From positions 48,874 through 112,873 of the forward strand of contig MU277732.1 of the NCBI GenBank assembly GCA_022385805.1: a DNA stretch of 64,000 nt, written 5' to 3'. The notes beneath the pieces were generated by a model. That model saw only the letters and a program-made list of their open reading frames with translations, was not told where the DNA came from and ran no database searches. A program made the position numbers and the translations under genes. Position 1 is the stretch's first letter, and each line of letters starts with the position of its first letter. Of the stretch, positions 37,510 through 49,207 are shown piece by piece. The stretch comes from Pilatotrama ljubarskyi. Its lineage: Eukaryota; Basidiomycota; Agaricomycetes; Polyporales; Polyporaceae.

Positions 37510-37911
37510 ATTGGTGCGATGCGGGCGAACGTATCGCTGTTCGTTTTTCACAATATGCCCACGAGTTGCAACAAATTGGAGCTTATCATGGCCCCCGGCC
37601 CGCCCAATAACATCGCGGCGCGCTACGATTGGTCGCTCGGACATGTCCATCCCCCAGAGGGTTTCTTTGGGGCATTTTGCGGCTTTCACGTAACTTGCGC
37701 GTCGCATCGTAGTCTCTTACAGGGCACATAGTTTTGGTAGCGGCTTTTCCCATTGATGGCCTCTGCGACCATTAGCCAATACTTACTCTCTTTGCTTTGA
37801 TAGAGGTACGGAGGCCCTAAGGGTTCACGGCTGCAGCCAATGAGCAGGCGAGCGTCGGTCTCATGGGCGGCTGCGATTGGCTGCAGCAAGGCTCTTGCTA
37901 CACCGGCCAAT
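37510..37911. promoter_or_regulatory. Cluster of CCAAT-box motifs with an 11-bp inverted repeat
   Basis: ATTGG occurs at 37510, 37575, 37628 and 37876, and CCAAT at 37776, 37837 and 37907: seven copies in 402 nt, against roughly one expected by chance. Two of them sit inside a perfect inverted repeat, CTGCAGCCAAT (37831-37841) and ATTGGCTGCAG (37876-37886). The arrangement looks like an upstream regulatory element or promoter, possibly of the TEA gene 1.8 kb downstream or of a transcript not recognised here. Confidence 0.35.
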
Positions 37912-39562
37912 CAGAGAAGCTGGGCGGGCCGACGGGCACTTGGTGCGCGTCGGTGGGCCCGTCGTCATTAGCGCCCACGCGCCCACTGCCATCTGTCTAT
38001 CTGCGCCAAATCTGCGTGGAATATCAGACGGTAATTACCAAAAAGTCTCCTAAAGCACACGCGACTGACGAAGACCCGCGTTTGTTACTTTGTTGTGCCA
38101 CCAGAGTGCAGAGCGCGCTCGATGATGCGAGAGGGCATATCTGGCAGACGAGCGCATCGTCGATCGTCGCCTCATTCGGATTCAGATTCAAATGGACGCG
38201 AGTTCTGGAAAGCCTGAAGGAAAGCTGACGCGAAAGGCAGTACGACTCGGGAAGCCGGGGACTGGATTTGGCGGCGTCATCACATCCGCGAACGTACGCC
38301 GTGACCTCGGGCAGGCGGGCGGAGGGTCGGACGGGTCTGTGAGGGACGCAGGGTAATACGGGGTGCGTATGGAGTGTTATGCAGAATCGATGGTTCAGAG
38401 CTTGGAAGAAGGCACGGCGCCAGATGATTGGGCGGGTGGGGGGGTATGGTTGCATGCTGCGCCACGATTCCGGGGTGAGTCCTGGCTGAACCGAAGAGGA
38501 TGGGTGGATTTCCCGGAGCTGATGCTGCGATGCGCGGGAGGCGAGCGCGGCGGCGCATTGGCACAGAGTGCTTTGGCGGCGCACTGCCGAGTCAGGGGGG
38601 CAGCGCGAGAGGGCGAGCTGAGGCGGACGCGTTCGGATACGGGTGCGCGGCGAGCACGCTATGTGATTCGTGTCCGACGCGGTCGAGAGCAGCAGGCGGC
38701 GGGGCGGATCGCCATCAGAGAGGCCCGCAGCTGCGGTGATTCCGAGGAGCGCGAACGGCGCGGAGGGCTCGGGCGCCTGGGGAGAGAGAGAGGCGATTGC
38801 TGGATGCGGCGCGGGGATGACGGGGCTGGCGTCGAGTGTGCGCTCCGTTCGCGATGTGCACACTCGCGGCCGGACGTCTGACGGAACCCGGTCAGGCGGT
38901 CGGCGCAGACACTCGCTGCACACCGTGCGCGTCACACACAGTCACGGAGGGCCCGCCCCCGGCCGTCCCGACGCAGGAAGCTGTCCAGCCGAGACGGGCG
39001 TGGGCGCGGAAATTCTGGTCGGAAGACATCTACGGCCGCTGCTTGTGCCCTGCTCGCGTCCCGGTTCGCGTGCAGAGTCGCGTCGCGTCGTGTCGTCGAC
39101 GGCGAACCCGAAGTGCGAAGCCTGCTGTACCGACGTCGACCCCCGAACCGGACGCTGCCTCGGCGCTCGGAGTGCGGACGACGGCGGGGGCGGGCGGTGT
39201 GCCGGAGCAGCGAAGAGGTGCTCCGGATATCCAGCTGCATTGAGCGCTGTGATTGGCCGAGAGAGGGCATGGGTTCCCGTGTGTCCGGGCGTGGGTGGCA
39301 CTCGAGCGTCGACTTGGTTCTCGGTGGGGAGTTCTGTCGGTGTTTTCCAGCGAACTGCATTCCTGCTCCAGGCGGCTTCTAGCGCGCGCCTGCGAGGCAG
39401 AGTGGGACTTTTTAATTAGACCCGCCCGATGGTCTGGGACACCGGCAGATCTTGATCCTGCCCATCGTGCGCGCCTATCTCGTGCGCGAGCGAGCAATAC
39501 CTCTGGGCGTCTGTTGGGTTAGCGTACTGCTCGCCATTCACGCTCCCTTTGCTCATATACCG

Positions 39563-39569
39563 TATATAA
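39563..39569 (+). promoter_or_regulatory. TATA box of the TEA-domain gene
   Basis: TATATAA lies about 95 nt before the ATG at 39665 and is followed by a CT-rich leader (39580-39640), the usual layout of a strong fungal promoter. Confidence 0.5.
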
Positions 39570-39664
39570 CCTCGACCTATTCCGTCCGTCCTTCCCCCGC
39601 CCTCTTCGTCCCGTTCCCTCCTCCCCTCCCCCGCCGCACAGCGAGCAGACGTGTCGCCGCAGCC

Positions 39665-41602
39665 ATGGCTCCCAACCACCGCGACAACCTCGCTCAGCAC
39701 ATCCACATCTCCTCCGCCGACGACCTCTCCTACTCCGTCTCCGCCTCCGGCATCAATGACACCATCCAGACCATCGTCACCGGCCGCAAGTGCTGGAAGA
39801 CAATGAAGGGCAAGGGTGAGGTCGTCTGGCCCCCATACCTCGAGGCTGCCCTCGTCGAAGGTCAGTCCCCCTCTCCCTATCATCCCGGCTGGGTATATGC
39901 GCGTCATATCTCGGCCGCGATGTCCGTTGCTTTTTCTCGATCTTATGACTGACATTCCGCGCGTCCATCTAGGCCTCGAGAAGTACCAACCCGTCGAGTC
40001 TCGCACGTCCCGCTCGTTCGGACGCTTCCCCATGCGGAACAAGTTCATCTCGGACTACATCTACAACGTGACCGGCAAGCGCAGGACACCCAAGCAAGTG
40101 GGCTCCCGCCTCCAGCAGCTCCGCGATACCGCCGAGGGCAAGCGCAGTACGTCTATTCGACCTCTATCAACGCGCGCACGCGCATTCAATCCGGGACTGA
40201 CGCGTTTCCGTGCGCAGTTCTCCAGCAGCTGTCCAGCAGGCACCTTGCCATGATGCAGCCCAAATCGGCCAAGTCGCAGTCAAGTTCCGACTCCTCGTCC
40301 GAGCGACCTTCGACCGCCTCCAGTACGAGCTCGACGCCCGCGCCCTCGGCGACTCCTTCGAGCTCCTCGACGAGTACCCTTCCTCCACCGCCGCTCCGCG
40401 TCCCCTCCAGCTACGTCTCGATTGACGTGATCCCTGATCCCGGCATGCCTCTTCCCCCGTTGCGTCTCCCCTCACTTGCGGGCATGGGCTCTCCCACCGC
40501 GACCCCCTCGACCATCGCGACCTTCGTCCCCTCTCCCACCTCGTCGCCTTCAGGCATGGGCCTTGGCCTGAATGCTTCCGGCCCTCGTGTCCTCCGTCAG
40601 ATCGACCCCTCGGTCACCTTCATGTCCCGTGCGCCGCTCGCTGCGTACTCGAGCTTCAAGGTCTCGAGGAAAGGCACAGGCCCTGGTCACGTCCACATGG
40701 AGCGGACGGAGCTCGAGATGCTCTCGAGCAGCTGCATGCCCATGCCGCAGTGGCCCAGCGAGATGGAGTGCACCTTCCTGTACCGTACGCAGTTCGTCCC
40801 GCGCTTCTGGGAGACCCTGTGCCGCTCGGCAGGTGAGCTATCCGCATTTGTATCGAAAATGGCGCGCATATACTCATGTGTCCGCTTTTCCACCGCGCCC
40901 CAGACCCGTCAGTGTTCACCGTCGTGCAGGAGATCGTCCGCTCTGGTGCCCCCGAGCAACACGCCCCTGAGGACGTCCTCCTCTCGATCGTCTACCAGTT
41001 CAACAACGTCTCGGCGACGCCCCCGCTCTCGCCCGACAGCGCGACCTTCTCCGAGACCGCCAGCCGGCCGAGCACCGCAGGAAGCCAGTTCTCGTCGACC
41101 AGCGCAGTGAGCTTTCTCCTTTCCCCCGTTTCCCCGCATATACTCACTCATTCTGCGCGGCAGTCGGACCTCGGCTCTGATCTCGACGACATCATGATGT
41201 TCAACTACCCGCTGGACGTGCCGAGCATGCACAATTCGATGCACGGCAGCCTCCCTCCCCTCCACTCAGCGATCGACATGAAGAGCAGCATGCCCCCGTC
41301 GCTCATCCATGCTGACGAGGATGCGTACGCAAGTCTCCCCCCTACGCCGACTTCCCCGCTCGAGCTGTCCGCCTCGCACCTCGGGTGGCACAACTCGCTG
41401 ACGGGCTCGCATGGAGAGTGCGGCCAGGGCCTGTATGGCCTGAGCACCGGCCTGAGCACGGCTGTCGGCCTTGGTGGAGGCGACGTGGCAATTGCGGGCT
41501 CTGGACAGTACATGGGCGTGAGTACTCCTCACGCTACCGCATATAGCCTGCATATCTAACGTGTCGCCATCTCAGAGCTACATGGGCCAGTATGGCATGT
41601 GA
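39665..41602 (+). CDS. TEA/ATTS-domain transcription factor
   Basis: Six exons (39665-39860, 39973-40146, 40218-40832, 40904-41106, 41164-41517, 41576-41602) keep frame and give 522 residues. The TEA DNA-binding domain spans roughly residues 40-125: VWPPYLEAALVEGLEKYQP, then GRFPMRNKFISDYIYNVTGK, RRTPKQVGSRLQQLRDT. The first intron falls inside the domain, and removing it joins VEG to LEK exactly. After the domain comes a long Ser/Thr/Pro-rich linker, then a region FLYRTQFVPRFWETLC that may be a conserved partner-binding part, and a Gly-rich tail ending SYMGQYGM. The start ATG has a good Kozak context (GCCATGG). TEA proteins bind CATTCC-type sites; the fungal AbaA and yeast Tec1 relatives control conidiation or filament growth. 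The target genes here are unknown. The acceptor of the last intron creates the short final exon, which is the least certain part. Confidence 0.9.
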
Positions 41603-44600
41603 ACGGTCGTCGGAGAGCCGGCGGTTCCTGTGCGCTATGCCGTACTTGGGCTTGAACGCGGCCTCAACGAGCCGGTGAACAAGTCGAAGGACGGCTTCGG
41701 CGCGACGGGCGTGCGGTGCGTATACCCTGCACAACTACTCGACCCCGCACCCCTCGCGCACGCTTCGTCGGCTCACCAGGACGAACGCGCTACGGCGGTA
41801 TTGTCGTCCGGACGGATCAAAGGTGGACCATGGACAGCGGATCTTGGACGGTGCTCTCCCCATGCTCGGTGTCGCGCGCGCCATATCTCGCCATGCCCCC
41901 TTCTTCCTCCTCCCCTCTCCTCTCGATCTATTCTCGCTTCGCTTCACGTCTCGATTCCCGACCGCAAGATCTGTGTCTCTAGCATACCCGTACCACCACC
42001 TAATCATCGCCCGCTGCACGCTTGGCGCCCACTCCCTTGTACTGTCGCTCTTTCCCCATAATCGCGCCCTCGCGCCGTCCATGCCGCTCCCTTTGCCCAG
42101 GCCCCTGTCGCTCCTTTAATGCACCCGAGCTGGTCGCTACCAAGGCCCTGCGGGCTCGGCACGCGCCATCTTCGGACGTTCCCTGCCTCTGTGCTGCTTG
42201 TCTCATACCTTCCCGTACGAACATTTCGCCCCGTCGCCGTCGCGACGGCAGGCCATTCATCCACCCTTCCATATACGATATTGTTGCATTACTACATACA
42301 CCAGTGTCTTACTACCTGCGCCCTTTATCCCCTCCATGCTCATCATCTGCCCATTAAAGTTGTCCGGCGTCGCGAGACGTCGGGCGTTCATTGACATTCA
42401 TGCAGACATATGTTTTCTTACAATCTCTTTTCCGCCGCCGCGGCTGCGATCTAGTTCGTACGATATTGTGTATACCTCAGCCATCCGTGTCCCGCCGTCG
42501 GGCTCGTCTACTGTGTCCATTATTACCATGTTACTGCAACTGTTACCATCGTCTCGCCTCGCCTCCGAGTCTCCTGCCGGGGCGTACGCGGCCTCTGTAA
42601 TACCTCCCCCGCCGGTACCCAGCCACTGTTAGCGATAGCAGCCTCTCTATCTTTCCCTCTCCCACCCCCGTCGTGTCGTGTCCCGTTCATCGTACAATAC
42701 CATCCTCGTATCATACCACCGTAGTCATCCATGGCTGGAGCCCTGGCCACCGCCTGCCGCTCCGAGCTGTGCATCTTGGGTCTGCTGCCCGCGTATGCGT
42801 ACTGATACTCATGTACGCGTTCTGTGCCCGATGAGGGCGCGCGAATGCATTGTATATAGAGCATATATCATCTCGACGCTGTTTTACGCGATATCTTGGC
42901 TCGATGAGTCTCTGCGCGGACGGCACGCGGATGTTCTTGGTACGGATGAGTGAGTACTACTTAGTGAGTAGTGATATCGCCCTGAAGTTTGCTTCGGCTG
43001 AAGGTCCTCGGCGCTACAGTATCTCGTCGGAGCGCCGGTGCTGGACATCGTCCGCGCCGCCGCGCGGACCCGCCGATGCACGGTATGCCTTCCTACTACA
43101 ACCTCGCACGGGCAATCGTTCCCAATCTTCGCGACGATACACACGCACACACTCGGCGGGCTCGCCGCGCCGCGCCAGCCCGCTCGCGCGTGATATCAAC
43201 GCGGCGGAGGCACATGGGCCTCGCGGGCCCACGGGCTGCGCCAAGTTGTCCCGGGCTCTGATCGCTACTACTGAGTGTCAGGTACGCCCTTATGTATAGA
43301 CAATATAGTGCGTGCGCCGCCCGATGCGAGCCCGGAGGGTCGAGGCTCGCGCTTAAGCTCGAAGGGCGAGCGTAGGGCGTAGGCTAAAGATTAGGCAGCG
43401 CAAGGCACGCGCACTGCATTACGCTGCGAGATTCGGCGATGTGTACATGTGCGCAGCGCTATCGGGTGACTTGGGGCGCGGGACAAAGTGGTGCAGTGCA
43501 TATCTGCGAGTGCGACGACGACTGGGACTCGGAGGGCTGGACGGGACGAGGCGACGAGCGGGAACGGTTGCGCACAGGCACCCGAGCTCGCGATGACGCG
43601 GGCGGGAAGGGGGGGAAGGTCTATGCAGAGTTCTGTAATTTATGGTGTTCGGAAGAAGCTTGCTGCGCGAGCTGCTATGCCGGTGCATTCGTCTGAATCC
43701 TGAGGCTCGAATCCTGAGTCTTGACATGACGGGGCGCGGGTGCAGTACCGTCTCCCGTGGAAGGCGTGATAAGTATGCATTGAGCACGACGCCTCGCAAT
43801 CGAAGGGTAGGGGGAGGCAGAACGTGGAAAAGAACCCCGTGTTCCGTATCGCAGGGAGCGATGCACAGGAAGTGGCGGGGGCTCCAAGGGCGCTGCGGTG
43901 TGCAATGGTGCTCTGCACAGCGTGCCTAGAACGGAGAGTAAAGGAACATGTCGCTGGAGGGATGTGCAGCGACCTGAGGGCGCAGGGCACATCGCGTACG
44001 CGATCCACGACGACCGTTCAAGCGCGAATGGAGGGGAAGCCATAGTGGAGCGCGCACTGGCGGCGCGCGCCCCCCTGCACCCCACTTGGGGCGTCGGGGG
44101 GCGCACGACGCCGAGCACGGTGCCTAGAACGGAGAGCGAGTGAGGAACAAGGGCGGCATGGCGGGAACCGAGGCAGGCCCCGTGCAGCACGCAGAGGCAC
44201 GTTACGCATAGCTCAGCTGCAGCCCGCGAGGCCGACGCGCTGGAACGCGTCGGAAAGGTGAGAATTGGCGCCATCTCAACAGTGCGCCAGGAGAGAGAGA
44301 GCATCGAGGTCCGATTGTTGGTATCTAGCAACGGAGAGTGCGAGCGGGGTGACGAGCAGGAACCCAATCCGGAGTGCGCGTACATCTTGAGCCATCGCGA
44401 TGCAGAGCCAGTGACAACGCACATTACAGTGGGCGTAGTAAGCCCGACGAGAAGCATCGTACCGGGGAGACCCAAAACCTGGAACACCAGCAATCCTGTC
44501 AGGCAATGACTCCTGCCGTGATGTTGAACATACTCGCAAATGCTCGCCGCCGCCGGCCTCCAGTGTTTCCTTCGAACGCGACGAGGTGACGCACCCCCGC

Positions 44601-47588
44601 AGAGCGCGAGGGTAGGGCGGGAGTCCCCAGCGTCTTCGAGATCACAGAAGGTATGACTCTTGCTCAGAGGCAGGAAACAGGGTCAGGTCTCGCGAAGGCC
44701 GCTGACCAGTTGTCCTCGGAGAAGCGCAGAACGACACCGGCGGCAAGAATGTGGTGCTGAGTGCGCGCGACACCCCGAGCGGCGCGAAGTCAGGGCATGA
44801 AAGTCAAAGTCAACGTCCTCCGGGAAGCCCAGCCATAGAAGACGACGCGCAGAGTGCAGCGATGTGCAGACTGGATCGCGCTGCACACCGATGACGGCGG
44901 CGCAGAAGGCCGGCGTTTGTTACGTTGTTCAATGCACAAAGAATCGGGCGAAGTCGGCGAGTGAGCTCGATGAGCACTTCGAGATGCATAGCCCCGTGAG
45001 CTGAATACGGAATCAGTTCAGGGTCTGCAGGGTAATCGAGCGATCGGGAACACCGGCGGGCGAGCTGCGGGTAGAGAAGGGATGCGGCGCGGCGTGCGGA
45101 CGCGCCGGCGGTACCACATCGACGATGCGCGGAAGTGATGGCGGTCGTCAGGGCAGTGGACGAAGAGAAGGTCGAGACAAACTCGAACTGGAAGCGGAGC
45201 CATTCCAAAGTGCGGCAGGGCATGTCATTGATGCACGGACGGACTATCGGCGCACACCGCGTCAAGTTCCTCCAATGATCCGCTATGAGAACCCGGACGG
45301 ACAGCGGGACGGGGCGGAGGTTGGCGGAGGGAGCAAGGGATGGCTTCGCTTGATGGATGTGCGTCGAGTCGACTTGTTGAGTTGACTCGTATTACGCACT
45401 AGAAGATACGGGGGCGAGACCGGGTGGTCATGAAGCCTAGTGCGATGTCAATCGCTGCAGGCCCGGTGTGTCCGTCCTACGGTGGTGGATCAGGGCATGC
45501 GCAGCATGATAGGTGTGATCTACAACTCTACAGCCCACCGACACGCCGCACGGGCGCGACCGATCTCTCCCAGACCTCTGTTGAGTAGCCTTTGACCGCC
45601 CGAAACACAAATGCGTCTGGCGGACATCCGGCACATACGACGCGCGAGATAGGACCGTTGACCGAACGGAGATAGGGCGCGTGGAACGCGAGGCCGACCG
45701 AAAGCGAAGAGAACGCAGGGTCCGTATGTCGAAGGGCGCAGATTAGGATAGATTGTACGGCGGAACATCGTGTATGTGGGCAGCCATGCACGAGTGCGAC
45801 ACCAGGCCGCGGCTTCTGGTAGCTATCGATGATGGGACCACGCTGCAACTCTGGCGAAAAGCAATAAACTGACATGTCAACGGGTGCAGACGCGGGCGCA
45901 CGAGGGCCAAGGCTGCAAAGTCCGAGGACACAGCACCTGCGCTTGTTCCAGCGTTGCCGAGTGGGAGAGGCGATCGTAATACGTACAACCCGGGGCTGCG
46001 AGAGGCTGAGCGGGCCGCCCTACGCACGGTCTCAGGCGTCAGGACCTGGCTGTCAGCGGGAGGTGCCGCAGATAAAGTGAGTACACACTGAAAATAGCAG
46101 ACGCGCAATGAAGGTCTTCTCCCGTGAGCTTCAACCGCTGCAGACCTCACGTTCGCCTCGGGTGAGCGTGACGCGCAAGCCTTGGAGAAGCGGGTCTATA
46201 TGGCGTGTGAAATCGGCACGGTAGGCGGCATGCCTTGGCTCTCGCGCTGGCAGGCTTCGGAGGGCCGCCTCGAGGCTCACACGTCCCATGGTTGACGTGA
46301 TGAACGGAGCGACGCTGAGAGGATATGGTATCTTGGGAATATCGCCACGAGTGTCTGGAGTATATCAAACTCGAGAAGAACAGAAGCGCACTATATTCTG
46401 GAGCCATTTCAAGGGAGTGACGTCTCGCTGGGTCTGAAAGCCTTTCCTTGGTGAGAGGCGCCTCCAGGTGCTGTACGATGCGCGAGGGGAGCGGACGAGT
46501 CTCGCAGTATGCATAGTACGGGACACCCTGTTCTGTTCGACACATATGTCAATGAGGCGTGTCGGGGTACTTTTTATTTATCTCTCACCTGACAGCCTTC
46601 TTCCAATTACACCCAATCTCTCTTCCAGATCAGTCGTAGTTGATACCCTGAGCCACCATTGTGAGCCTGAAGCCATAATCTGCTTTCTTTCCTGATCAGA
46701 TGCAAGCAGATACAAGTTCGCGCGACGTACCCGTATCGAGACGTACGTGTCGATTGTGTATGATCTTACTTGAGCTGGAGTAAACTTGGAGGCTCCAGGA
46801 CAAGTGATGCATGCATAGCAGATCCGAGTCAGCCACCCACAATTGTCAAAGACCACTTACAGCCGTCCAGGAACGCCAAGTTCCGCAAGGTCTCTTACTC
46901 CCAACGTTTTCAGGAAGACGGTCAAGAGCATGGTCAAGGGAAGGGTCGCTTGCCAACGATGCTGATTATAACTTCGACGAGCGCCCATTGCCGCAGGTGG
47001 CGGGATTTCCCTGTATGGGCATATCCCTCCTTCCACGTGGCTCAACGTGGTTCACATTGCACAACTCGCTGCAGACGGCGGCAGAGATATTTCTCTTCTG
47101 GCTCTCCTCCATAACACCTCTTCAAGTCGAGGAACATGACCAGACTTGCCGTACACCTCTGCGAGTACCTAAGCTGCCTACTGGATTTGCTGCCTTCCAT
47201 GCGTCACAAGTTAAATAAATTGCTTCGGCAGTGGAGGATGCTCCCGCAATGGCCGCTTGATCAGTTTCGTGACCCGCGATCTGCAGGGAATCGCTGAAGG
47301 GGAGAGGCCTCAGAGCTGAACAGTATCGCTTTGGTGAGCTTGTCCGTGGGTGCATGGGATTCTTTCAGAACGCGAGACCCGTCGGGTGTGCTGCGGTAGG
47401 TCATGGTATTTGTACACATCCGCGTTGAAAAGAACTGTTGACTTGTACCTTGACATCCCCCTGCTCACATCGGCTTCAGTCGCAACGAGCATCATCGCTT
47501 TGGAGAAACGGTATAGCGCAAAGCTTGTCGAAAGACTGTAGGCAGCATCTCACTTTTGATCTCCAGACGAACATCGGCCGCGGCGGTC
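41603..47588. other. 6-kb intergenic region, no recognised gene
   Basis: The first ~1.2 kb are pyrimidine-rich on the plus strand (41.88-42.70 kb) and may include a long 3' untranslated region of the TEA gene or a promoter of an unseen transcript. The rest is GC-rich with short overlapping frames. Small structures are a 7-bp-stem hairpin at 43326-43350 (GCGAGCC/GGCTCGC) and a 17-bp direct repeat 198 nt apart. No tRNA, transposon end or CRISPR-like array is present. Confidence 0.45.
43922..44136 (+). repeat. Pair of 17-bp direct repeats
   Basis: GTGCCTAGAACGGAGAG occurs at 43922-43938 and again at 44120-44136 in the same orientation, 198 nt apart. The flanks are not obviously related. It may be the trace of a small duplication. 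Confidence 0.7.
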
Positions 47589-49207
47589 ATGGAGGCCAAT
47601 CGCGACTCATGCCCCTTGCTTCCTCTCGACGTGCTCGAAGATGTCATGGCGGTATCAACCTTTTCGACCATATCTGCACTCATGCAGGCATGCTGGTACT
47701 TGTATGACGTCGGCCCCAGACATCTCCTCGGCCGAGGTGTCACTTTCACCGACTTGAACCAAGTTCCATCTTTCGACAAGTTCGCACGCGTCCAGTATCC
47801 ACGACGATTCTCCTATATCCGCACCTTGGACATCGCGCTAGGATGTCGCGGAACCTCGGAGTTTGTGAACACGCATCTTCTCGTCTCACTCGTCTCACTA
47901 TTAGAAGATACTGCTTTGCGGATAGAGACGCTCGTCCTACGAGACATGGTCATACGGACCCACCCTACCCATGTCCGCGCTCTCCAGCCCCGTGCTCTCG
48001 AGCTCATCTGCAACGCAATCGAGCACCTCCAAGGCATACGACATGTCGCATTCGGGCCAGCCAGGCACCGCATCTGTCAAATACTTCGAAGGACGTCCTG
48101 GCAACTCATCACCGTCGATCTCGAGTGCGTGCACTGTTCCCACCTCCCTCTCTCCGTAGCCGCTGCTGGTGATCCGTCCGGGCACGTTGGAGCCCTCAAC
48201 GTCCTGCAGCGCTGTCATCGGACGCTCCGTAGCGTGCGCTGGAATTGCGCCTTCGCTTTGTACGACCTCGGGGCCCATCTCACACCTGCCGGCACATTTG
48301 CACATGTGCGCAAGCTTGGAATCGCTCATTTGGGTCCAGCCAGGCCGGGTTTGCTGTCGCACATCGCCTCTTACGTTCGGGCGTTCCCCAACATCACAGA
48401 GCTCGAAATCATCCCTGCCAACTATTCCCTCCGTCGGGACGAAGCTGCATTGTCCCGTCTACGCACGCAGAATCAAGAAGAGCAAGCCCGCCATGGGATG
48501 TGGTCGGGGCTCACCCGATGCAGCGGGGATGTCCTAGGCCTCTTCGCCTTGGGTCTTCTCCTGCCCGTCTCCCATCTCGAATGCGTGCCCCGGCGCAGCG
48601 TTCCGTTGCAATCCATGGGAATATTGCGTCGTGTCTTGTCAGACGCCCGCCCTACCTCCTTCTCCATCAGCCTGCATGGTCGAAAAGCCCTGCTCGAGGA
48701 GGGAGGTTTCGTCGCTGTCCTCTGTAATCCTGCGACCCAGACAATCCGCGAGATTCTGGTCGAGGTCCGCTTGGCTGCTGGGGATGTCAAAGACGATGCC
48801 TCCAGTGTCATGGTACGTCCTCCTACTCTGGGATGCAGCGCGCACGATCTTACGTCTGCCCCGAACCGCCATGACAGGAAGACATCCTCCAATCGTTGCG
48901 CAGTCTACCTACGAACATTCAGACGCTTGATCTGATACTCGACTACTATGTCATCAACCGTCTGTGCTTCGGCGACAACTTCTCTCGTGTGTGGACTAAA
49001 GTCGTGGCCTGGCTTTCCAGCCGCCGATCATACGAGAAGGCTGATCTGGCCGCTTTTGCCGGTCGCATCCGCGCTGCAGTCTCGCATCTGACGGCAGTGA
49101 CTGTCCGATTCTCCGACCGCTGCGTTGAGTCGGCTCGGGAACGGTCAGAACTCGGTACGTTGGCGCGCGAGAAGAATCATGAAGATGGAGTTTCGTCCGC
49201 CGAGTAG
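47589..49207 (+). CDS. F-box/LRR-like protein, family B, copy 1
   Basis: Two exons (47589-48812 and 48878-49207; 65-nt GTACGT...ACAG intron, phase 0) give 517 residues. The N-terminus CPLLPLDVLEDVMAVSTFSTI followed by ALMQACWYLYDVGPRHLL has the F-box-like pattern of many basidiomycete proteins, in which LP--V/I--I-- leads into a small-residue helix and then an LL segment. After it come Leu-rich stretches typical of an LRR-like C-terminal fold (IETLVLRDMV, VRKLGIAHLGPARPGLL, ITELEIIPANYS). The gene at 57408-55640 is related: F-box-like start, RFSYIRTLDI against RFPYLRKMTL, ESLVLRD, and a single phase-0 intron near the 3' end. The start is the first ATG in the frame (a few codons upstream lack an ATG). 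Role: probable ubiquitin-ligase adaptor; target unknown. Confidence 0.75.

Larger units (their letters stand above)
21472..39664. other. 18-kb gene-poor region
   Basis: I found no open frame with a convincing start, splice pattern and family motif in this stretch. The frames that exist are short, overlap on both strands and follow base composition. The interval holds a TC microsatellite (21921-22023), two clusters of CCAAT/ATTGG motifs (35050-35161 and 37510-37911), and GC-rich DNA at 38.3-39.4 kb. No reverse transcriptase, integrase, transposase motif or long terminal repeat could be read, but very old transposon remains cannot be excluded by eye. The last 100 nt contain the promoter of the TEA gene. 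Confidence 0.5.

Noticed and set aside
38024..38935. Minus-strand open frame of 303 codons
   Set aside because: It lies in very GC-rich DNA, is rich in Arg, Pro and Ser, overlaps equally long frames on the other strand and has no domain or intron context. It is best explained by base composition.
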